This document shows, piece after piece, positions 1 through 6,363 of a stretch of 64,000 nt of DNA (positions are counted from its first letter, which is position 1; each line of letters opens with the position of its first letter). Made by a program: the position numbers and the translations under genes. This DNA comes from a virus. Below the pieces are notes generated by a model, which saw nothing but the letters and a program-made list of their open reading frames with translations, made no database searches and was not told where the DNA came from. The stretch covers positions 124,001-188,000 of IMG/VR virus record IMGVR_UViG_3300010938_000951; one strand, 5' to 3'.

Positions 1-348
1 ATTGCAACTACTGGTGGTATACTAGTAGTTATTGTAAATGGTGATGGGTTTCTTACTCGTAAGAAGGGTAAACCATTTATGCCACATGAAGAGCGCATGC
101 AAATTATTGATGCTTTGCGCGGTGTTGATTATGTGACAGGCTGGGATGATGGAAGCCAAACCGTGGTCGGAGCATTGGAGCTTTTAAGACCACATGTTTT
201 CACAAAAGGCGGAGATCGTTCATTAGCAAGTAATGTTCCAGAAGTTGGAATATGTGAAAAAATTGGATGCCGCATTGCTTATGGAATAGGTGGTACGGAT
301 AAAGTACAATCTAGTAGTGATTTAATTAAGAATTCTCTAAAACCATGA
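1..348 (+). CDS. RfaE/TagD-like nucleotidyltransferase, C-terminal part
   Basis: The frame is open from base 1, so the start lies outside the window; about 115 C-terminal residues are visible. They contain a Rossmann strand (VIVNGDGFLTRKKG), the segment PHEERMQIIDAL and a late FTKGGDR. This order is that of the cytidylyltransferase-like family (C-terminal domain of RfaE/HldE, TagD). These enzymes join a sugar or polyol phosphate to a nucleotide; the diagnostic HxGH motif would be upstream of the window. The stop overlaps the next ATG (ATGA), so the two genes are probably cotranscribed. The substrate is unknown; a link to the sugar locus at 35-46 kb is only inference. Confidence 0.75.
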   Translation: MATTGGILVVIVNGDGFLTRKKGKPFMPHEERMQIIDALRGVDYVTGWDDGSQTVVGALELLRPHVFTKGGDRSLASNVPEVGICEKIGCRIAYGIGGTDKVQSSSDLIKNSLKP

Positions 349-806
349 ATCTAAAAAATTTACTGACCTTGACGATTCGTACTATGGATTTTAACCTGGT
401 AGCGCGTCAGCCAGAACTTTTAACTAAATTACGGAAATTAACACTTGATCCTTATTCTGGTTTGAATCATGAATTAGATCGAATGTTAGAAGATGTAAAA
501 ACTCGTTCAGTTAATTGTCAAGTAATTTTAGCTTATCGATTTAGTACATTAGTTGGTTGGGCCATTCTGTCTAAAGAAACTACCACCTATAATTTTATGC
601 GGTCTAATACTGGATTTAGTTCAGAACATGGTCTATTATTCCAGGTGTATGTAGATCCAACTTACCGGCGCCAGGGCATTGCAACTGAAATTTATAAAAA
701 AGCTCAACAGTTGGCAAATAATGAACTTTTGCATATTTGCCCTTGGGATGAAAGAAGTACAAAGTTCTACTTGAAGTTTGATAGTAACAATACTAAATGG
801 CTGTAA
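345..806 (+). CDS. GNAT-family N-acetyltransferase
   Basis: A 153-residue protein. The C-terminal half has the GNAT acetyl-CoA binding motif A: a beta strand LLFQVYVDP followed by YRRQGIATEIYKKA (R/Q-x-x-G-x-G/A). The length is typical of a single-domain GNAT. It transfers an acetyl group from acetyl-CoA to an unknown amine substrate. It overlaps the preceding gene by 4 bp (ATGA). A TATATA box lies between its stop and the tRNA array that follows. Phage GNATs can modify host proteins or toxins; nothing in the sequence identifies the target. Confidence 0.8.
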   Translation: MNLKNLLTLTIRTMDFNLVARQPELLTKLRKLTLDPYSGLNHELDRMLEDVKTRSVNCQVILAYRFSTLVGWAILSKETTTYNFMRSNTGFSSEHGLLFQVYVDPTYRRQGIATEIYKKAQQLANNELLHICPWDERSTKFYLKFDSNNTKWL

Positions 807-838
807 AACCTAGCAATAATGGGTTATATACAGTACAT

Positions 839-922
839 GCTACCATGGTGGAATGGCAGACACGCTGGTCTTAGAAGCCAGTGCCGCGAGGCGTGGGGGT
901 TCGAGTCCCTCTGGTAGCACCA
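839..922 (+). tRNA. tRNA-Leu (UAG), class II
   Basis: 84 nt. Acceptor GCTACCA pairs with TGGTAGC; discriminator A; CCA encoded. The anticodon loop CTTAGAA gives anticodon TAG (codon CUA). A long variable arm (TGCCGCGAGGCG region) marks it as a true class II Leu tRNA. A TATATA box lies about 10 nt upstream. It is the first tRNA of the array. Confidence 0.93.
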
Positions 923-1099
923 ATGAGAAGGGAATGTGAAAGTTGTCCTGATCATCAGTCCGACTCTCATCCAAACAAAAATAGTTTGAGATGTTCGTGT
1001 GGGCGCTGGTTAGTTCCAATGGGTATAGCAGGTATTACAGGCTTATACTACGTGTGCCCTAAAGAACAGGAACTAACACAGAATTTTATGCTTTTGTGA
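923..1099 (+). CDS. small cysteine-rich protein inside the tRNA array
   Basis: A 58-residue ORF whose ATG is the base immediately after the CCA of the preceding tRNA-Leu; its stop lies inside the acceptor stem of the next tRNA. Visible features are CESC near the N-terminus and CSCGRW near residue 27, a possible zinc-binding set, then a glycine-rich stretch. There is no good Shine-Dalgarno, because the upstream bases are the tRNA acceptor stem. Not recognised. It could be a real tRNA-linked mini-gene or a spacer ORF. Confidence 0.45.
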   Translation: MRRECESCPDHQSDSHPNKNSLRCSCGRWLVPMGIAGITGLYYVCPKEQELTQNFMLL

Positions 1100-1166
1100 C
1101 GGAATTGGCATACGTACTACACTCAGAATGTAGGTTGTGAGGGTTCGAATCCCTCCAAAAGCACCA
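1090..1166 (+). tRNA. tRNA with Leu anticodon (CAG), class I shape
   Basis: 77 nt. Acceptor GCTTTTG/CAAAAGC, A73, CCA encoded. Anticodon stem CTACA/TGTAG closes loop CTCAGAA, anticodon CAG (codon CUG). The T-arm is GAGGG/CCCTC. The variable loop is only about 5 nt (GTTGT), so it lacks the long arm expected of tRNA-Leu. Folding is good overall; amino-acid identity is uncertain because Leu tRNAs are normally class II. Confidence 0.8.
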
Positions 1167-1168
1167 AT

Positions 1169-1242
1169 GCTCAGGTGAATGTAATTGGTAAACATACCAG
1201 GCTTAGACCCTGGGTTTGTGGGTTCGAATCCCACCCTGAGCA
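1169..1242 (+). tRNA. tRNA with Leu anticodon (UAG), class I shape
   Basis: Acceptor GCTCAGG/CCTGAGC, A73 at 1242. The next bases are CAA, so CCA is not encoded. Anticodon stem CCAGG/CCTGG with loop CTTAGAC, anticodon TAG. The variable loop is short (class I). It closely resembles the preceding CAG tRNA in layout, suggesting tandem duplication with an anticodon change. Identity as Leu rests only on the anticodon. Confidence 0.78.
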
Positions 1243-1250
1243 CAAATAAT

Positions 1251-1334
1251 GTCACCGTGGTGGAATGGCAGACACGCTAGCTTGAGGTGCTAGTGCCGAA
1301 AGGCGTGAGGGTTCGAGTCCCTCCGGTGACACCA
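1251..1334 (+). tRNA. tRNA-Leu (GAG), class II
   Basis: 84 nt. Acceptor GTCACCG/CGGTGAC, A73, CCA encoded. Anticodon stem CTAGC/GCTAG with loop TTGAGGT, anticodon GAG (codons CUC/CUU). A long variable arm (TGCCGAAAGGCG) is present as expected for Leu. Its 3' acceptor strand GGTGA also sits at Shine-Dalgarno distance from the next ATG at 1337. Confidence 0.92.
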
Positions 1335-1336
1335 AA

Positions 1337-1969
1337 ATGGGTAAGTATATTCCTATTCATAAACGCTCAATTCATGAGCAAATTTGTCATCAAGAAGATT
1401 TAGCTGTCTTTAGAGCAATAAGACAAGCATTACCACCTAAGGAAGCGTTGATTATGGAATTAAGTTTGCATCAATGTGTGTTCGGCCCGGTACTGATTGG
1501 ATCAGATGATGTAGGTCGTTTGGTCTCTGTAGAGTTTGGATCCGATATGGATGAGTGTTATCGCAACTTCATCAATACATGGGGGCGAAAAAGCAATGAC
1601 TATAACGATTCTGTATCAGTCACGCCTCGTAAGAATTTTCAAATTGTAGATAAGGTTCTTAATTCAATTAATACTGGAATTATTGATCCATCGATTGAGC
1701 TTAACCTATTTGGCACGGGAACTTATTTTCAACGTCAAGTGTGGGAAGGAATTAGAAAGATTCCGCCTGGTGAGGTTATGTCTTACCAACAATTAGCGCA
1801 AGCCATTAATCGCCCTAATTCTACTCGTGCTATTGGTAATGCTTGCGGTACTAATCCAATTGGTATTTTTATACCTTGCCATCGAGTTGTTAGAATTGAT
1901 GGAAAACTTTCTGGCTTCAAATGGGGCAGTGATCTCAAGCAAAAGCTTCTAGATAGAGAACAAATCTAA
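1337..1969 (+). CDS. ogt: methylated-DNA--protein-cysteine methyltransferase (Ogt/MGMT)
   Basis: A 210-residue protein. The C-terminal half holds the alkyl-acceptor motif IPCHRVVR, preceded by RAIGNACGTNP (the DNA-binding recognition-helix and Asn-hinge region) and followed by SGFKWGSDLKQKLLDRE. The family removes O6-alkyl groups from guanine in a single suicidal transfer to the PCHR cysteine. The N-terminal half is the weakly conserved ribonuclease-like domain. The start is 3 nt after the tRNA-Leu CCA end; the tRNA acceptor strand GGTGA may serve as ribosome-binding site. Its role is likely protection of phage DNA against alkylation. Confidence 0.93.
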   Translation: MGKYIPIHKRSIHEQICHQEDLAVFRAIRQALPPKEALIMELSLHQCVFGPVLIGSDDVGRLVSVEFGSDMDECYRNFINTWGRKSNDYNDSVSVTPRKNFQIVDKVLNSINTGIIDPSIELNLFGTGTYFQRQVWEGIRKIPPGEVMSYQQLAQAINRPNSTRAIGNACGTNPIGIFIPCHRVVRIDGKLSGFKWGSDLKQKLLDREQI

Positions 1970-2383
1970 TTAGCTATATTTGTCAAGCAAAGCATCGCTG
2001 ACTTCAACAAATGCTTTTTTCTTACCATCTTTGCCGGGCTTCTTAGCCTTTTCAGATACTTCAATAGAAGGATACTTGGCTTTAACTTTACGAGCCACCA
2101 AATTAACTAGAGATTGTAGTGAGCCACTGTACCAGTCTGGCGCAGAAGAATATTGATTAACACGAGCTAATGCATTACGGGCCTGAGCTTCGTTATTGAT
2201 TGGAAAGTGATCTTTCTTGTCCTTGGCGCTTTCGGCAGGCACACATACCGTTCCTCTATTGCGAACCTTAGCTTTAGGATCAAGTTTCTTATCCTTTTTC
2301 TTAGCTTCGGCAACTAAAGAGTCTGTTGCTGATTTTTCAAATTCGACAGCTTGCAATAAAACTTGTTCTACGTTATTTGGCAT
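1970..2383 (-). CDS. conserved phage protein, Lys-rich, unknown function
   Basis: 137 residues from the ATG at 2383, chosen because GGGAAAAGG lies just upstream; an upstream ATG at 2410 in frame is less likely. The middle part (RGTVCVPAESAKDKKDHFPI, then NNEAQARNALARVNQYS and VKAKYPSIEV) is of a type I associate with conserved phage proteins of unknown role. It is rich in Lys and Ala at both ends with no membrane segment. It overlaps the upstream minus-strand gene by 11 bp, so the two form an operon. It converges with ogt (stops adjacent at 1969/1970). Confidence 0.75.
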   Translation of the reverse strand: MPNNVEQVLLQAVEFEKSATDSLVAEAKKKDKKLDPKAKVRNRGTVCVPAESAKDKKDHFPINNEAQARNALARVNQYSSAPDWYSGSLQSLVNLVARKVKAKYPSIEVSEKAKKPGKDGKKKAFVEVSDALLDKYS

Positions 2384-3173
2384 GGCCTTTTCCCTTTCCC
2401 TGTTTATCATGACGGCGTTTGGTTCTGCTAGGAGAATTAAGTTTTAATTCTTTTTTCCATTCAGGATATGAGCGGCCAAACACGGCTCTATCTTCGCTTT
2501 GATCGCGAATAATTACATAACCACCATCGGTCATGGTAAATGGCTTAGAAAGTTTTCCTAGCCAATCAAATTTGGCACCAGCAGGTGGGGCAGGGTCAAA
2601 CCAAGCTGGAAGTGCAAAATTGGAAACTTTAACTGGAGTTCCATCAACATCTACATCGTAATAGTCACTTTCAACTGGATCAGCTACCTCTAAAGCATAG
2701 CTCAAACCTTCATTCCAGTTATCGGCCCAATAGTTCGCTTGAGGATCCATCATAATCTCAAGAACCTCATGGGACAGCACAGTAGAAACGGGTAAATTGT
2801 ATTTTTGTGTTATCTTAACAAAAACACGACCATATGGTAATCCATCTGGGCCGTCTGAATGATAGCCTAGAGCGCCAGCAATATCGGCATCATCAAAGAT
2901 TAGAACTTTGAAGGCTCCTGGTTCGGTAGCGGCTTCTGAATCTCTATAAACTACTTTAGGTGGTTTTAAATCCCAAGTTGGAGCGGCATGCTCACGAGCC
3001 TGCCTAGCAACACCACGAGTCATCAATTCAACCTCAGCATTTGAGAGAATTGAAGATTTATTGATGACAGCAATGAGCATATTACCATCTTCTCCAAGAT
3101 TTACAGGAGGTGTTGGAGTAATTTCATTGCTGGAGGATCCGGTGAGCCAATTCCAAAATTTTTTAAAACACAT
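2373..3173 (-). CDS. putative metallopeptidase-like phage protein (HEVLE motif)
   Basis: 266 residues. After a Pro/Thr/Ser linker near residue 20, the core has LSHEVLEIMMDP around residue 135 and a later ALEVADPVESDYYD. SHEVLE followed by an acidic EVADP resembles a zinc-binding HExxE-type site, so a peptidase-like fold is inferred, not proven. The tail is very basic (SPSRTKRRHDKQGKGKGHAK). The start has an AGGA 8 nt upstream. It may be a structural or tail-associated protein; I do not recognise a named family. Confidence 0.65.
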   Translation of the reverse strand: MCFKKFWNWLTGSSSNEITPTPPVNLGEDGNMLIAVINKSSILSNAEVELMTRGVARQAREHAAPTWDLKPPKVVYRDSEAATEPGAFKVLIFDDADIAGALGYHSDGPDGLPYGRVFVKITQKYNLPVSTVLSHEVLEIMMDPQANYWADNWNEGLSYALEVADPVESDYYDVDVDGTPVKVSNFALPAWFDPAPPAGAKFDWLGKLSKPFTMTDGGYVIIRDQSEDRAVFGRSYPEWKKELKLNSPSRTKRRHDKQGKGKGHAK

Positions 3174-3205
3174 AGCGCTATCCTAAATTTTTATATTTGT
3201 TGCGG

Positions 3206-3233
3206 TTGACAAAGGTTCGTTAGAGGTTATATT
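3206..3233 (+). promoter_or_regulatory. sigma70-like promoter for the His/Glu/Arg tRNA array
   Basis: TTGACA (3206-3211), 16-nt spacer, TATATT (3228-3233). The same TTGAC-N16-TATATT layout occurs at 8439 and 49014. A second box TGATATACT (extended -10) follows at 3236-3244. It lies between the divergent minus-strand gene and the first tRNA-His. Confidence 0.7.
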
Positions 3234-3273
3234 TGTGATATACTAATAATTAGGCAATAATATTGCTACGTAT

Positions 3274-3350
3274 GGTGGACGTTTACATCTGGTGATGTTG
3301 GAAGGTTGTGACCCTTTCTAGGCTCGGTTCGAATCCGGCCGTTCACCCCA
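3274..3350 (+). tRNA. tRNA-His (GUG), with encoded G-1
   Basis: Extra 5' G (3274) opposite C73, acceptor GTGGACG/CGTTCAC, CCA encoded. Anticodon stem GAAGG/CCTTT with loop TTGTGAC, anticodon GTG. One T-stem pair (49-65) is mismatched. The G-1:C73 pair is the HisRS identity element and is encoded here rather than added. Confidence 0.92.
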
Positions 3351-3354
3351 ATAT

Positions 3355-3431
3355 GGTGAGTGTACCCGAGTGGTTTCAGGGGACTGGCTGTGACCCAGTT
3401 TACGCGGGTTCAATTCCCGTCACTCACCCCA
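3355..3431 (+). tRNA. second tRNA-His (GUG), with encoded G-1
   Basis: G-1 at 3355, acceptor GTGAGTG/CACTCAC, C73, CCA encoded. Anticodon stem ACTGG/CCAGT with loop CTGTGAC, anticodon GTG. It has the same anticodon as the preceding tRNA but a very different body, so it is not a recent duplicate. Confidence 0.9.
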
Positions 3432-3435
3432 TAAT

Positions 3436-3511
3436 GGTCCCATCATCTAATGGTTCAGGATGAGAGATTTTCACTCTCTTCATAGGGGTTCGAATCCCCT
3501 TGGGATCACCA
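3436..3511 (+). tRNA. tRNA-Glu (UUC)
   Basis: Acceptor GGTCCCA/TGGGATC (one G-U pair), A73, CCA encoded. Anticodon stem AGAGA/TCTCT with loop TTTTCAC, anticodon TTC. T-arm AGGGG/CCCCT. Confidence 0.92.
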
Positions 3512-3527
3512 ATCTTTACATAGAAAG

Positions 3528-3710
3528 TTGATTGTGAGATATTTATTTGTATTACTTTTAAGTGGATGCATTTTCAATCATCCACAATACTGTCATACTA
3601 ATGGTGATTGTTTAATGGGACAATATTGTCCGACAGTGAGAGATCCCTCTCAACCTCCTGATATTTGTAAAGGTAAGGCGATTATTAACCATAATATTTT
3701 AGCTGACTAA
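3528..3710 (+). CDS. small Cys-rich lipoprotein
   Basis: 60 residues from a TTG at 3528 (AGAAAG just upstream); a GTG at 3534 is an alternative start. The N-terminus is a lipoprotein signal peptide: a hydrophobic run LFVLLL ending in the lipobox LSGC. The mature part is Cys-rich (YCHTNGDCLMGQYCP), a spacing like EB/EGF-type extracellular modules. It should be lipid-anchored in the host envelope. Small phage lipoproteins such as T5 Llp block receptors and exclude superinfecting phage; such a role here is inference. It sits inside the tRNA array. Confidence 0.6.
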   Translation: MIVRYLFVLLLSGCIFNHPQYCHTNGDCLMGQYCPTVRDPSQPPDICKGKAIINHNILAD

Positions 3711-3719
3711 CTGCCAATA

Positions 3720-3731
3720 TTGTGATATAAT
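3720..3731 (+). promoter_or_regulatory. extended -10 promoter-like box before tRNA-Glu(CUC)
   Basis: TGTGATATAAT with TATAAT at 3726-3731, 10 nt upstream of the tRNA at 3742. No convincing -35 is seen. It would start transcription just before the second part of the array. Confidence 0.45.
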
Positions 3732-3741
3732 AGAAGTAAAT

Positions 3742-3817
3742 GGCCCATTCGTCTAATGGTTTAGGACGGCAGCCTCTCACGTTGCTAATACGGGTTCGAA
3801 TCCCGTATGGGTCGCCA
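3742..3817 (+). tRNA. tRNA-Glu (CUC)
   Basis: Acceptor GGCCCAT/ATGGGTC, G73, CCA encoded. Anticodon stem GCAGC/GTTGC with loop CTCTCAC, anticodon CTC (codon GAG). It complements the UUC tRNA-Glu upstream. Confidence 0.9.
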
Positions 3818-3821
3818 TAAT

Positions 3822-3897
3822 GCCCCAGTAGTCTAATGGAAAGGCAGCGGTCTTCTAAGCCGTATACATGTTGGTTCGAGTCCAATCTGGGGTGCCA
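3822..3897 (+). tRNA. tRNA-Arg (UCU)
   Basis: Acceptor GCCCCAG/CTGGGGT (G1-U72), G73, CCA encoded. Anticodon stem GCGGT/GCCGT with loop CTTCTAA, anticodon TCT (codons AGA/AGG). Confidence 0.91.
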
Positions 3898-3910
3898 AGT
3901 AAGTAGTTAT

Positions 3911-3986
3911 GCGTCTGTAATTCAATGGATAGAAATTCTGCCTTCTAAGCAGAAAGTTGGGGGTTCGAGTCCCTCCAGACGTGCCA
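3911..3986 (+). tRNA. second tRNA-Arg (UCU)
   Basis: Acceptor GCGTCTG/CAGACGT (G1-U72), G73, CCA encoded. Anticodon stem TCTGC/GCAGA with loop CTTCTAA, anticodon TCT. Same anticodon loop as the preceding tRNA with different stems. Confidence 0.91.
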
Positions 3987-3989
3987 AAT

Positions 3990-4073
3990 GTCACTGTAAC
4001 CTAATGGAGAGGTATCGGTCTACGAAACCGAAGCGCAAGCTAAATGCAGGTTCGAATCCTGCCAGTGACGCCA
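3990..4073 (+). tRNA. tRNA-Arg (ACG) with long variable arm
   Basis: 84 nt. Acceptor GTCACTG/CAGTGAC, G73, CCA encoded. Anticodon stem TCGGT/ACCGA with loop CTACGAA, anticodon ACG. Between the anticodon stem and T-stem GCAGG/CCTGC lie 14 nt that fold as AGC-GCAA-GCT. This class II-like arm is unusual for an Arg tRNA. Confidence 0.85.
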
Positions 4074-4079
4074 AATAAT

Positions 4080-4156
4080 CTGCCTGTAGCTCAACTGGAT
4101 AGAGCATCAGTCTACGAAACTGAAGGTTGTCGGTTCGACTCCGACCAGGCAGGCCA
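4080..4156 (+). tRNA. tRNA-Arg (ACG), normal class I
   Basis: Acceptor CTGCCTG/CAGGCAG, G73, CCA encoded. D-stem GCTC/GAGC. Anticodon stem TCAGT/ACTGA with loop CTACGAA, anticodon ACG. A34 would need conversion to inosine (host TadA) to read CGU/CGC/CGA. Confidence 0.92.
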
Positions 4157-4168
4157 AAGAGGTAAGTT

Positions 4169-4300
4169 ATGGAAGATCGTCATGCAAGACAAATTGCCGA
4201 AGCAATTAAATCAGCAGGTAGTATGATTGCGTTTGCAATTTGGATGGGTGCCGTATGGGTTGGTTGTACAATGCAGATGGCCTCTTCTATGCACCACTAA
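4169..4300 (+). CDS. 43-residue single-pass membrane mini-protein
   Basis: ATG at 4169 has GAGGT 6-7 nt upstream. The first 18 residues are a charged, helical segment (EDRHARQIAEAIKSAG). They are followed by a hydrophobic stretch MIAFAIWMGAVWVGC, then a short Met/His-rich tail. One membrane segment is predicted. It lies between two Arg tRNAs. Function unknown. Confidence 0.6.
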   Translation: MEDRHARQIAEAIKSAGSMIAFAIWMGAVWVGCTMQMASSMHH

Positions 4301-4307
4301 AATTTAT

Positions 4308-4382
4308 GTCCCTATAGTGAAAAGGATATCACGATTGTCTTCGAAACAATCAGTACAGGTTCGAGTCCTGTTGGGGATACCA
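4308..4382 (+). tRNA. tRNA-Arg (UCG)
   Basis: Acceptor GTCCCTA/TGGGGAT (with G-U pairs), A73, CCA encoded. Anticodon stem ATTGT/ACAAT with loop CTTCGAA, anticodon TCG (codon CGA). Last tRNA of the first array, followed 2 nt later by a terminator. Confidence 0.9.
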
Positions 4383-4384
4383 GA

Positions 4385-4411
4385 GGCGCTGAAAAGCGCC
4401 ATTTTTGTTTT
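4385..4411 (+). terminator. Rho-independent terminator of tRNA array 1
   Basis: Stem GGCGCT/AGCGCC with a GAAA loop, followed by ATTTTTGTTTTT. It directly follows the tRNA-Arg CCA end. Confidence 0.85.
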
Positions 4412-4422
4412 TGGAGTATGAA

Positions 4423-4827
4423 ATGGAACCACATGATATTTGCGAAGGTTGTAGTAAACATATTGCTTTCTGCATGTGCTGTGTTTCTATTGGTCCAGAA
4501 GGCGCAACTCGTTCTAGACCTAATCCAACAAATCTAGCCGGCAAACTTCGTATTATTGCTGGTAATTCAAAAATGGAACACATTAAAATTCAAACCCAAC
4601 GCCTAGCAGACCAAATCGTTTGGCGGGCCACCCAAGCCGCCAAACAAGGAAACTTTTCAATTAGTTTATGGTTAAATGATTTAGGTATCACAAAAGAAGC
4701 TGCTGAATTAGTAGCAAAAGAATTAGAGCAAGATGGCTTCAAATGCACTATCAGCAACGAAATCACAGCCCATTATTCCAATACGGATTATGATACTGAT
4801 GATCTTTTGTTAATAAGTTGGGAATAA
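4423..4827 (+). CDS. hypothetical protein with Cys cluster
   Basis: 134 residues from the ATG at 4423, which has GGAG 6 nt upstream (an upstream TTG in the terminator is unlikely). The N-terminus has CEGC and CMCC, a possible metal site. The C-terminal 80 residues are mixed helical (ADQIVWRATQAAKQGNFSI) with an acidic end (YDTDDLLLISWE). Not recognised. Its last bases run into the TrpRS leader, so the genes are probably cotranscribed. Confidence 0.7.
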   Translation: MEPHDICEGCSKHIAFCMCCVSIGPEGATRSRPNPTNLAGKLRIIAGNSKMEHIKIQTQRLADQIVWRATQAAKQGNFSISLWLNDLGITKEAAELVAKELEQDGFKCTISNEITAHYSNTDYDTDDLLLISWE

Positions 4828-4832
4828 TAAAA

Positions 4833-5792
4833 ATGAGAATTCTGTCGGGTATACAACCGTCAGGAACAATTCACATCGGTAATTATTTTGGAATGATCAA
4901 GCCTTTAGTTGATCTTCAAGATAAAGGGCATGTGTATGGTTTCCTCGCGGATTATCATTCAATGACATCATTGTTTGATGCAAAAGAGCGCAAAGCAAAT
5001 TCAATTGAAGCTGCCACCATATTATTAGCTTGTGGCGTAGATGATAGGACTATCTTGTTTAGACAATCAGATATTCCTATTGTAACAGAACTAGCTTGGA
5101 TTTTGTCTACAGTAACTCCAATGGGCCTTTTAGAGAGGTGTCATAGTTATAAAGACAAAACAGCTAAGGGCATTCCAACTAATCATGGTTTGTTTGCTTA
5201 TCCGGTTCTGATGGCGGCCGATATACTACTGTATCAGTCCAATTTGGTACCAGTAGGCAAAGATCAGCTTCAACATTTGGAAGTAACAAGAGATATTGCC
5301 ATTAAATTCAATGCTACGTATGGAGAGGTGTTTACACTTCCTGAGCCATATGTTCAAGAGGCAGTAGCAACTGTGCCCGGAATTGATGGGCAGAAGATGT
5401 CCAAAAGTCATGGTAACACTATCGAAATTTTTGGGGATGAAAAATCTCTAAAGAAGAAAGTAATGTCTATTGTGATGGATAGTCGTCCAATTTCTGTTCA
5501 AAAGCCAGATGCAGACAAAAATATTGCAATTCAACTTTTAAAGCTTGTAGCGACTGCTGATATTGCAAATGAAGTTGAAATGGAAGTACGAGATGGTTAT
5601 CTTGGTTATGGTCATTTGAAAAACATTTTGTTTGAGCAATATTATAGCTATTTCGAAAAGCCTCGTACCCTATATGCTGATTTAAAAAAGAATCCAGATT
5701 ATGTGGAAGGGGTTTTAAGGAATGGAGCATATTTTGCACGTCAAGAAGCTGAAATAACCATGGAAAAGGTTAGAAAGGCAATTGGACTATGA
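4833..5792 (+). CDS. trpS: tryptophanyl-tRNA synthetase
   Basis: 319 residues, full length for the family (about 330). Class I signatures are HIGN at residues 14-17 and KMSKS at 188-192 (GQKMSKSHGN). Other TrpRS blocks are SGIQPSG at the N-terminus, TVTPMGLLER, YPVLMAADILLY and VPVGKDQLQHLE. It charges tRNA-Trp with tryptophan in the cytoplasm. ATG 4833 is chosen because the protein normally begins right before RILSGIQPSG; a TTG at 4818 is in frame. No tRNA-Trp is in the window, though one CUA-anticodon tRNA (52628) has a Trp-like anticodon loop. Confidence 0.96.
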   Translation: MRILSGIQPSGTIHIGNYFGMIKPLVDLQDKGHVYGFLADYHSMTSLFDAKERKANSIEAATILLACGVDDRTILFRQSDIPIVTELAWILSTVTPMGLLERCHSYKDKTAKGIPTNHGLFAYPVLMAADILLYQSNLVPVGKDQLQHLEVTRDIAIKFNATYGEVFTLPEPYVQEAVATVPGIDGQKMSKSHGNTIEIFGDEKSLKKKVMSIVMDSRPISVQKPDADKNIAIQLLKLVATADIANEVEMEVRDGYLGYGHLKNILFEQYYSYFEKPRTLYADLKKNPDYVEGVLRNGAYFARQEAEITMEKVRKAIGL

Positions 5793-6100
5793 CTAATAAA
5801 GAAAAGCTTGCTAAGCTTAAAAAGCATATTGGACTTAGGGGTTATGCAGCTTTACGTCGTGGTTCCGTGCTACATGTATGGCGTAGAAGTTCCCCTCACA
5901 ATTGGTGGATAGAAAATAAAAAGGGTGATATGCTATGGCACTCAGATGGCTGGGGCGATCACCCAGATTTAGAGATGTTTTTAGTTCGTTCTCATTCGGG
6001 AAATAAGATTGAATATCATCCTATTCATAATGATGGGTTTAAGCCAGAATCTTCTGAATATGTTCTTAAACCAGAATTCTTAGTGAAAAAATCCAAATGA
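5789..6100 (+). CDS. hypothetical protein
   Basis: 103 residues, overlapping trpS by 4 bp (ATGA). It has a basic N-terminal helix followed by a Trp-rich segment (VLHVWRRSSPHNWWIENKKG, then WHSDGWGDHPDLE). Not recognised. It is cotranscribed with trpS and the next two small genes. Confidence 0.7.
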   Translation: MTNKEKLAKLKKHIGLRGYAALRRGSVLHVWRRSSPHNWWIENKKGDMLWHSDGWGDHPDLEMFLVRSHSGNKIEYHPIHNDGFKPESSEYVLKPEFLVKKSK

Positions 6101-6363
6101 GTAAACGAAAACCACTTCTTAAAAACAATAAGTGGGCTTGGATCCTTCATTTTCCAGGTGGCCAAGAGTCAAATGATTCGGCCACTGAATCGGAAACTAA
6201 AAAATTCAAGTCACCAGAAGCCGCATGTCAATATTTGATTGATATTTATCCTGACGATGAAATGATTCTTGCATTGTCAGAAAAGCGCTTTAAAGATGTT
6301 GTTCAAAAGTATAATGATGAAGTTGAAGATGTCTCGTTAAAAAGAATTCGATATGACAGATAA
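6097..6363 (+). CDS. hypothetical protein
   Basis: 88 residues, ATGA overlap with the preceding gene. It begins basic (MSKRKPLLKNNKWAWILHF) and continues as a mixed alpha/beta small domain with charged helices. Not recognised. Confidence 0.68.
   Translation: MSKRKPLLKNNKWAWILHFPGGQESNDSATESETKKFKSPEAACQYLIDIYPDDEMILALSEKRFKDVVQKYNDEVEDVSLKRIRYDR

Noticed and set aside
881-922. N-terminal extension of the small Cys-rich ORF into tRNA-Leu
   Set aside because: The extra 14 residues are translated tRNA sequence; ATG 923 is the first start outside it.
1073-1255. Minus-strand ORFs across tRNA clusters (also near 3685 and 49035)
   Set aside because: They read the antisense of conserved tRNA T-arms and are artefacts of tRNA repetition.
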